Shown here: in pieces, positions 18,607-26,066 of the stretch
How the letters are laid out: every line of letters begins with the position of its first letter
Position numbering within the stretch: the stretch's first letter is position 1
Source of the DNA: Geodermatophilus aquaeductus
GTDB taxonomy: Bacteria > Actinomycetota > Actinomycetes > Mycobacteriales > Geodermatophilaceae
Assembly: GCF_900182545.1 (NCBI RefSeq)
Contig: NZ_FXTJ01000005.1
Coordinates: 310,001 to 374,000, forward strand
Length of the DNA stretch: 64,000 nt
Reading direction: 5' to 3'
Notes under the pieces: generated by a model
Told to the model about the DNA's origin: nothing
The model's database searches: none
The model's input: the letters and a program-made list of their open reading frames with translations, nothing else
Program-made: the position numbers and the translations under genes

Positions 18607-18771
18607 TTACCGGACGGCGGCGCTGGCGCGTGCGGCACGCCGGGAGGCGTACTCCGCGCGACGGGCCCACCGGCGGGCGGCCCGCAGCCGGCGCACGCGG
18701 CCGGCGGTGTCGGCCTCGGCGCGCAGCTCGCGCAGCCGCGTGGTGGCCAGGTCGTACTCGTGGGTGTTCAT
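18607..18771 (-). CDS. Small basic conserved protein downstream of whiB7
   Basis: A 54-residue protein, MNTHEYDLATTRL followed by an Arg/Ala-rich amphipathic helix ending ARASAAVR. The ATG at 18771 is preceded by GAGGAC at 5 bases. It lies 89 bases past the whiB7 stop on the same strand and before a strong terminator, so it may share the whiB7 transcript. Similar short proteins with this MNTHEYDLA start occur in actinobacteria as far as I recall, with no known function. The basic helix would suit nucleic acid binding. Confidence 0.65.
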   Translation of the reverse strand: MNTHEYDLATTRLRELRAEADTAGRVRRLRAARRWARRAEYASRRAARASAAVR

Positions 18772-18860
18772 GACTGGTCCTCGGTGTTCGCCGGGCGTCG
18801 GTGCCCGATCGGATGGGGATCGGTGTCGGATGTCGGTGGTCCGGGTCGTCGCCGTCGCGG

Positions 18861-19208
18861 TCACGCCGCGACGACCTTGCGGGGACGGCCCCGCGGGCGC
18901 TTGCGCGGGATGACCACACCCCGCTCGAAGATCTCGCCGCCCCACACGCCCCACGGCTCGCCGCGGTCCATGGCGCCGGCCAGGCAGGCGTCGCGGACCG
19001 GGCACTCCCCGCACAGGACCTTGGCCTGCTCGAGCAGCGCGGGGCTCTCGGCGAACCACAGGTCCGGGTCGTCGGTCCCGCGGCACGGCAGGGGACGCCG
19101 GATCGGGGCCGGAGCCAGGGGGGTGTGCGGTGCCCTCGGGGTGGCACCACCGGTCCGGGGGAGCCCGGGTCGGCGGTGGGACGTCGGGCGGTCGATCGTC
19201 TGCTGCAC
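18861..19208 (-). CDS. whiB7: WhiB7-type transcriptional regulator
   Basis: A 115-residue iron-sulfur regulator. The four cluster cysteines lie in PCRGTDDPD and LCGECPVRDAC. The WhiB turn is GVWGGEIFERG, and the C-terminal AT-hook RPRGRPRK is the mark of WhiB7 (WblC). WhiB7 binds the housekeeping sigma factor and activates intrinsic antibiotic resistance genes and itself. The position between the ABC1 kinase and UvrD2 genes equals that of Rv3197A. The GTG start is preceded by GAGGAGGAG. A long leader with a small ORF and a terminator lies upstream. Confidence 0.93.
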   Translation of the reverse strand: MQQTIDRPTSHRRPGLPRTGGATPRAPHTPLAPAPIRRPLPCRGTDDPDLWFAESPALLEQAKVLCGECPVRDACLAGAMDRGEPWGVWGGEIFERGVVIPRKRPRGRPRKVVAA

Positions 19209-19297
19209 TGCCGCTCCTCCTCGTACTCGTCGTCTGCGCGGCCGGCGGGGGCCCGCCGACCGGGTGGTCGGGGCCGGGTGCCGCGGAGAAAGACGAA

Positions 19298-19330
19298 GGC
19301 CGCGGATCCCGGGGTTCGGGTTCCGCGGCC
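19298..19330 (-). terminator. Attenuator hairpin in the whiB7 leader
   Basis: On the minus strand GGCCGCGGA pairs with TCCGCGGCC. There is an inner CCC/GGG, and TTCGTCTTTCTC follows, a rare T-rich run for this genome. It lies between the leader ORF stop (19353) and the whiB7 start (19208), where mycobacterial and streptomycete whiB7 leaders carry an early terminator. Confidence 0.8.
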
Positions 19331-19352
19331 TCGAGGAGGACCGGTCGAGCGG

Positions 19353-19664
19353 TTAGCTCTGCGGTCTCCCCGGGGAGTGGATCCCGAGGGTGTGGCGCGT
19401 GTGGGAGATGTCGGTGGTGGGCGCATCGGTGCCGAGGACGCCGGTGCCGATGCCGAACTGGCCGGCAGCGGGCAGACCGGTCCCCTGGAACGGAGCGGTG
19501 GGCGCAGCAGTGGCCGTGCCGGTCAGGTCGAACGGCGTCAGGGTCCGGACCACGGCGTAGCGCGGGCGTGCCGTCAGGACGGCGCCGCCGGCAGCCGGAC
19601 GCACGACGAGGGCGCCCCAGGCGGAGACCCCGGCGGGGGCGAAGGCGCAGCGCATGTCGATCAT
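19353..19664 (-). CDS. Leader ORF upstream of whiB7
   Basis: A 103-codon ORF starting at ATG 19664, with GGAGGAGG about 7 bases upstream, and ending in TAA 23 bases before the attenuator hairpin. The peptide begins MIDMRCAFAPAG and ends in HSPGRPQS. It matches no family I know. Its place between a WhiB7-type promoter and an intrinsic terminator fits a leader whose translation state controls attenuation, as described for whiB7/wblC in other actinobacteria. Whether the peptide itself has a function cannot be told. Confidence 0.6.
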   Translation of the reverse strand: MIDMRCAFAPAGVSAWGALVVRPAAGGAVLTARPRYAVVRTLTPFDLTGTATAAPTAPFQGTGLPAAGQFGIGTGVLGTDAPTTDISHTRHTLGIHSPGRPQS

Positions 19665-19751
19665 CGTTCCCCCTCCTCCCGGGGTCGGAGTCCGGCGGTC
19701 GGGCCGGTCTCGGTCTGGCGCGCCCGCGGTCGTCCGTCGGGCGCGATGAGG

Positions 19752-19790
19752 ACAGTAGGGAAGGTCACGCGAGCGGCGCAACGCATTTAA
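19752..19790 (-). promoter_or_regulatory. Putative WhiB7-activated promoter of whiB7
   Basis: On the minus strand: the AT-rich block TTAAAT (19790-19785), 3 bases, -35 TTGCGC (19781-19776), 18 bases, -10 TACTGT (19757-19752). An AT-rich block just upstream of the -35 box is what the WhiB7-sigma complex recognises through the AT-hook. This would give transcription from about 19745, with some 80 bases before the leader ORF. Confidence 0.7.
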
Positions 19791-19857
19791 CGGGCGCGTT
19801 CCCCCGTGTCGGGGAACACGCCGGAGCGGCCGTGCGGTCTGCACGGCCCGTGACGGG

Positions 19858-21888
19858 TCAGCCGCTGACGGTGGCGAGGACGTCCTCGCCGTACATCTCC
19901 AGTTTGCGGGCGCCGATGCCCGGCAGGCCGGAGAGCTCGCGGACGCTCGTGGGCTTGGCCTCGGCGATGGCCTGCAGGACGGCGTCGCTGAACACGACGT
20001 AGGCGGGCACGGAGGCGGCCTGCGCCGTCGTGCTGCGCCAGGCCCGCAGGCGCTCGAAGATCTCGCCGGCCTCGCCCTCGAGGACGACCTTGGCCTTCTT
20101 CGCCTTCCGCTGCGGCGGCGGTGCCGTGGGCGTCGACCCGGGCACCAGCCCGTCGAGGAACCGGCTGCGCGGCCGGGCCCGCTTGGCACCGGGGTTGCGC
20201 GCCAGCGACCAGGACAGGGTGAGCTGCTCGCGGGCCCGGGTGACGGCCACGTAGAGCAGCCGGCGCTCCTCCTCGACCGCCTCGGGACGGGACAGGGACT
20301 GCGATATCGGCAGCACGCCGTCGACGAGGCCGACGACGAAGACGGCGTCCCACTCCAGGCCCTTGGCCGCGTGCATCGACGCCAGCGTGACGCCCTGGAC
20401 GGTCGGCGCGTGCTGGGCGTCGGCCCGCTCGGCGAGGTGGGCGACGAACCGCGGGAGGTCGGTGGTCGGGTCCTCGGCCACCAGGTCGACGGCGAGGTCG
20501 ACCAGCGCGGCCAGCGACTGCCAGCGGTCGCGCGCGGCTCCCCCGGCCGGCGGGCGGTGCTCGACCCAGCCGGTCGAGGCCAGCACGTCGCGCACCGTGG
20601 GCACCAGCGCGCCGGGGTCGCTCCCGCCGGCGGCCGCGCCGCGCAGCAGGACGATGGCCTCGCGGACCTCGGGCCGCTCGAAGAACCGCTCGCCGCCCTT
20701 GAGCACGTAGGGCACACCGACGTCGGCCAGCGCCGACTCGTAGACCTGCGACTGGGCGTTGATGCGGAACAGGACGGCGATCTCCGACGCCGGGGTGCCC
20801 GCCTCGATCAGCGCCCGGCACGCCTGGGCGACGGCGGCGGCCTCGGCCGGCTCGTCGGCGTGCTCGAAGAACCGCGGCGCCGGGCCCTCGGCGCGCTGGC
20901 CGAGCAGCCGGAGCCCGGGCAGCCCCTTGCGCGGCGGCGCCTGGCCGATGAGCTTGTTGGCCAGCGCCACGACCTGCGGCGTCGACCGGTAGTCCCGCTC
21001 CAGCTTGACCACCGCGGCGTCGGGATAGCGGTCGGCGAAGCCGAGCAGGTGGTCGGGGTCGGCCCCGGTGAAGGAGTAGATCGTCTGGTTCGGGTCGCCG
21101 ACGACGCAGACGTCGGCCCGGCCGCCGAGCCACGCGTCGAGCAGGCGCTGCTGCAGCGGGTTGACGTCCTGGTACTCGTCGACGACGAAGTGGCGGTACT
21201 GCCCGCGCACCTGCCGGGCGACATCGGGGTGCTCCTCGAGCGCGTACGCGGTGACCAGCAGCAGGTCCTCGAAGTCGAGGGCGCCGTCGCGCTGCTTGGC
21301 CGACTCGTAGGAGGCGTACACCCGCGCGACGGTCTCGGCGTCGAACGGCGGCTCGCGCCCGGCGGCCGCGGCGCGGACGGGGTAGTCGTCGGGGGTGGCC
21401 AGCGTGGTCTTGGCCCACTCGATCTCGCTGGCGAGGTCGCGCAGGCTGGTGCGGTCGGTGGTCAGCCGGTTGCGCGTGGCCGCGGAGGCGACCACCCGCA
21501 GCTTGTTCTCCACCAGGGGCGGCAGCGGCCCGCCGAGCACCCGCGGGGCGAAGTAGCGCAGCTGGCGCATCGCCGCGGCGTGGAAGGTGCGCGCCTGCAC
21601 CCCGCCGACGCCGAGACCGGCCAGCCGGGTGCGCAGCTCCCCGGCCGCGCGGGCGGTGAAGGTCACCGCGAGCACCTGCTCGGGGACGAACGCGCCGGTG
21701 TGCACGCCGTAGGCGATGCGGTGGGTGATCGTGCGCGTCTTGCCCGTGCCGGCGCCGGCCAGGATGCACACGGGGCCGGAGACCGCCGACGCCGCGGTGC
21801 GCTGCTCCTCGTCCAGGCCGGCCAGTACCGCCTCGGCGCCGGCGGGGGTCCCCGGGGCCACGGGGCGCGCGTCGGCTGTCCGGAGCAT
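19858..21888 (-). CDS. uvrD2: UvrD2-type SF1 DNA helicase with HRDC domain
   Basis: A 676-residue superfamily 1A helicase (position of Rv3198c). Walker A is LAGAGTGKT, motif II is VVDEYQDVN, motif III GDPNQTIYSF, motif IV RDYRSTPQV, and motif VI LLYVAVTRAREQL. The C-terminal 75 residues form an HRDC domain (SVPAYVVFSDAVLQAIAE ... LPGIGARKLEMYG). The cysteine-rich zinc motif that joins the two parts in mycobacterial UvrD2 is absent; that linker here is PPPQRKAKKAKV. The ATG at 21888 follows GGAGGAC. Confidence 0.9.
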   Translation of the reverse strand: MLRTADARPVAPGTPAGAEAVLAGLDEEQRTAASAVSGPVCILAGAGTGKTRTITHRIAYGVHTGAFVPEQVLAVTFTARAAGELRTRLAGLGVGGVQARTFHAAAMRQLRYFAPRVLGGPLPPLVENKLRVVASAATRNRLTTDRTSLRDLASEIEWAKTTLATPDDYPVRAAAAGREPPFDAETVARVYASYESAKQRDGALDFEDLLLVTAYALEEHPDVARQVRGQYRHFVVDEYQDVNPLQQRLLDAWLGGRADVCVVGDPNQTIYSFTGADPDHLLGFADRYPDAAVVKLERDYRSTPQVVALANKLIGQAPPRKGLPGLRLLGQRAEGPAPRFFEHADEPAEAAAVAQACRALIEAGTPASEIAVLFRINAQSQVYESALADVGVPYVLKGGERFFERPEVREAIVLLRGAAAGGSDPGALVPTVRDVLASTGWVEHRPPAGGAARDRWQSLAALVDLAVDLVAEDPTTDLPRFVAHLAERADAQHAPTVQGVTLASMHAAKGLEWDAVFVVGLVDGVLPISQSLSRPEAVEEERRLLYVAVTRAREQLTLSWSLARNPGAKRARPRSRFLDGLVPGSTPTAPPPQRKAKKAKVVLEGEAGEIFERLRAWRSTTAQAASVPAYVVFSDAVLQAIAEAKPTSVRELSGLPGIGARKLEMYGEDVLATVSG

Positions 21889-22094
21889 GCGGTGCGTCCT
21901 CCACGGGCGGGGGTCGAGCGGCGGCCGGCCGGCCGCACCCGCGAGTGTCCCAGCCGGCAGCGACAGACGGCGGGGACACCCCGCACCGGTGGACGGCGGG
22001 GACACCTGGGGAAGAGGGGACGCCGCCCGGGCGTTGGCTCCCCCGGGACGTCGTCCGTCCCGCCCCGACCGACCCGTCCCTGGGAGGACCCCGA

Positions 22095-22358
22095 GTGACT
22101 GCCGCACCCGCCGCCGTGACCATGTACACCACCACCTGGTGCGGGTACTGCGTGCGACTCAAGAAGCTCATGCAGGTCGAGGGCATCGACTACGCCGAGG
22201 TCGACATCGAGCGCGACGCCACCGCGGCCGACGTCGTGATGCAGGCCAACGGGGGCAACCGCACCGTCCCGACCCTGGTCTTCGCCGACGGCAGCGCCCT
22301 CACCAACCCGAGCATCGACCAGGTGAAGGCCCAGCTCGCGCAGCAGCCGGGGGCCTGA
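22095..22358 (+). CDS. mrx1: Mycoredoxin (glutaredoxin-like)
   Basis: An 87-residue thioredoxin-fold protein with the active site TWCGYCVRLKK. The CGYC motif and the position next to uvrD2 match mycoredoxin-1 (Rv3198A), which reduces mixed disulfides of mycothiol. The cis-proline TVPTLVF is present. The GTG start at 22095 follows GGGAGGACC. It diverges from uvrD2 and leads into the ANTAR gene on the same strand. Confidence 0.93.
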   Translation: MTAAPAAVTMYTTTWCGYCVRLKKLMQVEGIDYAEVDIERDATAADVVMQANGGNRTVPTLVFADGSALTNPSIDQVKAQLAQQPGA

Positions 22359-22479
22359 CCGGCGGGTGCTTCACACGGCGCGGACACCGGCGGTGCATCA
22401 TCGTCCCCCGGCGGGTCGCGACCGTGACGCGCCGACCGTCCCCCGGCCACCGGCCGGAGCACCCGCGGGAGCCGCTGAC

Positions 22480-23085
22480 GTGACCTCGGACGCCGTGCAC
22501 CTCCCCGCGCCCGGACCGGCCGCGGAGGAGGTCCCCGCCGACCAGCCCTCCGTCGTGCTCGCGCGCACCGGCCGGGGGTGGAGCCTGCTCTCCCCCGGCC
22601 GGGCCGACGACGTCGCCGACCTGCTCGAGGGCCTCTCGCTGGCCGACCTCGTGACCGAGGAGCTCGACGGCCCCGCCGATCCCGACCGCGCCACCCGCCG
22701 CGCCGCCCGCGGCACCGCGGAGGACGAGGCCGCGGGCGACCCGCGGGACGCCCGGATCGCCGCGCTCGAGCGGACCGTCGCCCAGCTCGAGCACGCGCTC
22801 GCCTCCCGGGTCGCGACCGAGCGGGCCATCGGCGTGCTCGCCGAGCGGAACACCACGTCGCCGCGGGCGGCGTTCGAGGCGCTGCGCGGTCAGGCCCGCT
22901 CGCTCGGGCGGCCGGTGCACGAGCTGGCCCGCGAGGTCCTCACCGCGCTCGACCGGGCGGCCGCGGCGTCGCCCGCCGAGCCGGTCGCGTCGCTGCCGCC
23001 GGTCCCCCGCCGCCCGCCGGGCCGCCGTGTCGAGCGCGGCGCCGCCCGGCACGGCTCGTCGGTCCCGGCGGAGGGCCGCCGCTGA
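22480..23085 (+). CDS. ANTAR domain protein
   Basis: A 201-residue protein. Residues 1-75 are without known fold. Residues about 85-145 hold a coiled-coil start (RIAALERTVAQLEHALASR) running into an ANTAR-like three-helix unit (ATERAIGVLAERNTTSPRAAFEALRGQAR ... LAREVLTAL). ANTAR domains bind paired RNA hairpins and stop termination. No GAF, PAS or receiver domain is fused, so any sensor must be separate. The Pro/Arg-rich tail is basic. The GTG at 22480 follows GGGAG; earlier starts are possible. Its stop overlaps the next gene. Confidence 0.7.
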   Translation: MTSDAVHLPAPGPAAEEVPADQPSVVLARTGRGWSLLSPGRADDVADLLEGLSLADLVTEELDGPADPDRATRRAARGTAEDEAAGDPRDARIAALERTVAQLEHALASRVATERAIGVLAERNTTSPRAAFEALRGQARSLGRPVHELAREVLTALDRAAAASPAEPVASLPPVPRRPPGRRVERGAARHGSSVPAEGRR

Positions 23086-23732
23086 GCGGTCCGGAGCCGC
23101 TGACCCCGGGCGCGCTGGCCGACCGGCTGGCCGCCCTCCTTTCCGACGTCGAACCCGTGCCGGGGGCGGCCGCGGTGCGGGTCGCCGTCGACGGTCCCGA
23201 CGTCGCGGCACCGGGCGACCTGGCCGCGGCGGTCGCCGAGCGGCTGCCCGCCCTGGGCCGGCCGGCCGTCGTCGTGCTGGCCGGCGGTTTCCTGCGCCCG
23301 GCGTCGGTGCGGCTCGAGCACGGCCGCACCGATCCCGACGCCCGGTACACCGACTGGCTCGACGCCGGCGCGCTGGCCCGCGAGGTCCTCGACCGGGTGG
23401 GTCCCGGCGGGCCGGCGGAGTACCTGCCGGTGCTGTGGGACGTCGCCCGCGACCGCGCCGCCCGGGCCGCCTACCGCCCGATGCCGCCGCGCGGGGTGCT
23501 GCTCGTCCCCGGCCCGCTGCTGCAGGGCGTGGGGCTGGCCTTCGACGTCGTCGTGCACCTGCGGGTGGCGCCGGCCGCCCGTCGGCGGCGCTTCCCCGCC
23601 GAGCAGGCGTGGGAGCTTCCCGTCTTCGACCGCTACGACGACGAGGTCGACCCCGTCGCGCTGGCCGACGCCGTCGTGCTCGCCGACCGCCCCGAGCACC
23701 CGGCGCTGGTGCTGCAGGGCCGCTTCAGCTGA
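23082..23732 (+). CDS. Uridine-kinase-like protein with broken P-loop
   Basis: About 216 residues resembling the short actinobacterial uridine kinase family: VRVAVDGPD, DPDARYTDWLDAGALAREVLDRVGPGG, and VLLVPGPLLQ. The Walker A region reads DGPDVAAPGDL and lacks the GKT/S residues, so ATP use as a kinase is unlikely. No ATG, GTG or TTG is found near the conserved start. A CTG at 23082 overlaps the ANTAR stop as CTGA and has GGAGGG 6 bases upstream; a GTG at 23157 is the fallback. The 3' end overlaps nudC by 8 bases, convergently. Confidence 0.6.
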   Translation: MSGPEPLTPGALADRLAALLSDVEPVPGAAAVRVAVDGPDVAAPGDLAAAVAERLPALGRPAVVVLAGGFLRPASVRLEHGRTDPDARYTDWLDAGALAREVLDRVGPGGPAEYLPVLWDVARDRAARAAYRPMPPRGVLLVPGPLLQGVGLAFDVVVHLRVAPAARRRRFPAEQAWELPVFDRYDDEVDPVALADAVVLADRPEHPALVLQGRFS

Positions 23733-24690
23733 GCTCGCCGGCCACCCAGCGGTCGATGATGTGCCGGGCGATCGACACCGGCGGCGGCAGCGCCTCGGGA
23801 CCGCGGCCCGAGCGGAGCTCGTCGCGGGTCCACCAGCGGGCCTCCTCGATCTCCGTGGGGTCCAGCCGGAGGGTGTCGTCGCCGTCGAGGCGGGCGGTGA
23901 AGCCGAGCATCAGCGACTGCGGGAACGGCCACGGCTGGCTGCTCACGTAGCGGACGTCGGTGACCTGCAGCCCGACCTCCTCGGCGACCTCGCGGGCCAC
24001 CGCTCCCTCGGCGGACTCCCCCGGCTCGACGAACCCGGCGAGGATCGAGAAGCGCCCGGGCGGCCACACCGCCTGCCGGCCCAGCACGCAGCGGTCGCCG
24101 CCGTCGTGGACCAGCATGATCACCGCAGGGTCGGTGCGGGGGAACAGCTCGGCACCGGTGACCGGGTCGCGCTGCACCCAGCCGGCCCGCTCGATCGTCG
24201 TCGGGGCGCCGGACAGCGGGCTGAAGCGGGCCCGCTCGTGCCACTCCAGGATGCCGACGGCCTCGGCGAGCAGGCCGGCGTCGAGGTCGCCCAGCTCGCT
24301 GCCGACCTCGCGCAGCCCGGTCCACAGGTCCACCGGCCGGCCGTTGACCGTGAGCGCCCGCTCCCCGCGGACGGCGGCGTAGGGCACCCCGCCGGCCTCG
24401 CCGAGGTAGACCGCGCCCAGCGGCAGGGTCGGCTGCTCGTCCCAGACCAGCTCGGGACCGCCCTCGGTCTCGCGCACGGGGACGGCGCGGCGCTCGTCGA
24501 CGGTGAGCACCCGCACCGGGCGGCCGCGGGTGGGGTCCTCGAGCGAGCGGCCGAGGTGGTCGCGGTCGTGCGCCGAGCGGGACAGCACCGGCACCGTGCC
24601 GGTGGTGTCGGGCGTGCCGGCCGGCCAGAACCCGCGCACGGCCTCCGGCGGGTTGTCGGCCGCGGTGCTGCCGCCCGGCGGGACGCTCAC
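23725..24690 (-). CDS. nudC: NAD+ diphosphatase / NADH pyrophosphatase
   Basis: A 321-residue Nudix protein of the NudC type (Rv3199c position). The Nudix box is GFVEPGESAEGAVAREVAEEVGL and the NudC-specific SQPWPFPQSLMLGF is present. NudC cleaves NADH/NAD+ and can remove NAD caps from RNA. The zinc ribbon normally before the Nudix domain has lost all four cysteines; it now reads ARFSPLSGAPTTIERAGW. The GTG start overlaps the stop of the upstream M16 gene as GTGA, so it is the last gene of a three-gene operon. Confidence 0.9.
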   Translation of the reverse strand: MSVPPGGSTAADNPPEAVRGFWPAGTPDTTGTVPVLSRSAHDRDHLGRSLEDPTRGRPVRVLTVDERRAVPVRETEGGPELVWDEQPTLPLGAVYLGEAGGVPYAAVRGERALTVNGRPVDLWTGLREVGSELGDLDAGLLAEAVGILEWHERARFSPLSGAPTTIERAGWVQRDPVTGAELFPRTDPAVIMLVHDGGDRCVLGRQAVWPPGRFSILAGFVEPGESAEGAVAREVAEEVGLQVTDVRYVSSQPWPFPQSLMLGFTARLDGDDTLRLDPTEIEEARWWTRDELRSGRGPEALPPPVSIARHIIDRWVAGELS

Positions 24691-26066
24691 GCGGGGTCCG
24701 GCACGGCGGCGGCGCTGGCGGTGACGTCGACCGGGCCGAGGGCCCGCAGCGCGTCGGTCACCTTCTCGGCGTCGCCGACGACGACGGCGGTCAGCGCGGC
24801 CGGCGCCAGGTAGCGGCGGGAGGCCTCCTGGACCTGCTCGACGGTGACCTCGGCCAGCGCCCGCTGGTGCTCGGCGAGCCACTCCGCCGACAGCCCCGAC
24901 CCGGCCAGCGCCGACAGCGTGCTGGCCAGCCCGGCGTGGGTGGCGGTCGACAGCGCCATGCTGCCGAGCACGTAGCGGCGGGCGGCGTCGAGCTCGGCCT
25001 CGGTGACCGGGGCGAGCGCCATCCGGCCGAGCTCGGCCCAGGTCTCGAGGAACGCCGCGCCGGTCACCTCGGTGGCGACGTCGGCCTCGACGAGGAACGA
25101 CGAGGCGGCGGCCAGGTGGTCGACGGCGCTGCGCGGGCTGTAGGAGTAGCCGCGCTTCTCGCGGATGTTCTCGACCAGCCGCGAGGAGAAGTAGCCGCCG
25201 AAGACCATGCTGGCCAGCCGGACGGCGGGCAGGTCGGGGTCGGTGCGGGCCGGCGCGGGGCCGCCGAGGCGGATGTTGGACTGCACCGCGCCCGGCCGGT
25301 CGACGACCTCCAGGTGGCCAGGGGCGAGCGTCGGTGCGGGCGGGGCGCCGGCGGCGGTCCCCTCTCCCGTCCACCCGCCGAGGGCGGCGGCGACGGCGTC
25401 GGTGGCCGCGGCGGCGTCGAGGTCGCCGACGAGGACCAGCGTGCTGCCGGCGGGCAGCAGCCGCTCGCGGTGCAGCTTGCGCAGCGCGGCGGCGGTGACC
25501 TTGCCGACCAGGTCGGGTGCGGGCAGCTGGGCGGCGTAGGGGTGGGTGCCGTAGCGGCGGGCGGCCAGCGCGTTGCGGGCGATGACGCCCGGCTGCGAGC
25601 GGGCGATGGCGATCCGCTCGGCCACCCGGTCGCGCTCGGCCTCGACCTGGTCGCCCGGGTAGGCGGCGGAGATGAGCACCTCGGCCAGCACGCCGAGGAC
25701 CGGCGCCAGCCCCTCGGCCAGCAACGTGGTGGAGACCAGCAGCCGGTCGGGGTCGGCGGCGACCGACAGCTCGGCGCCGTGGCCCTGCAGTGCCTCGGCG
25801 ATGCCGATCGCATCGCGCTGCGCGGTGCCCAGGAGCACCGCGCCGGAGAGCACCGAGGCGCGGGCGACGTGCTGGAGCGCGCCGCGCGGGGAGGTGGCGG
25901 CGAACGGCACGCGCAGCCGCAGCTCCACGAGCGGGACGCCGGGCCGTGGGACCACGACGACGGACAGCCCGCTGGGCAGCGTCGTCGTCGCCACCTCCGG
26001 GACCGGGTGCGGCCGCGGCTCACCCAGCGGCGGGACGAGGTCGAGGTCGAGCACGGCGGCGCTCAC
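24687..26066 (-). CDS. M16 peptidase-like protein, inactive subunit
   Basis: A 459-residue M16 (insulinase/mitochondrial processing peptidase-like) protein. The zinc motif HxxEH is replaced by QHVARAS, so it should not be catalytic. The substrate-binding R/Y region is kept (RGYSYSPRSAVDHL). It starts at a GTG that overlaps the stop of the active subunit gene as GTGA, fitting a paired active/inactive dimer. NudC follows with the same overlap. Confidence 0.88.
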   Translation of the reverse strand: MSAAVLDLDLVPPLGEPRPHPVPEVATTTLPSGLSVVVVPRPGVPLVELRLRVPFAATSPRGALQHVARASVLSGAVLLGTAQRDAIGIAEALQGHGAELSVAADPDRLLVSTTLLAEGLAPVLGVLAEVLISAAYPGDQVEAERDRVAERIAIARSQPGVIARNALAARRYGTHPYAAQLPAPDLVGKVTAAALRKLHRERLLPAGSTLVLVGDLDAAAATDAVAAALGGWTGEGTAAGAPPAPTLAPGHLEVVDRPGAVQSNIRLGGPAPARTDPDLPAVRLASMVFGGYFSSRLVENIREKRGYSYSPRSAVDHLAAASSFLVEADVATEVTGAAFLETWAELGRMALAPVTEAELDAARRYVLGSMALSTATHAGLASTLSALAGSGLSAEWLAEHQRALAEVTVEQVQEASRRYLAPAALTAVVVGDAEKVTDALRALGPVDVTASAAAVPDPA

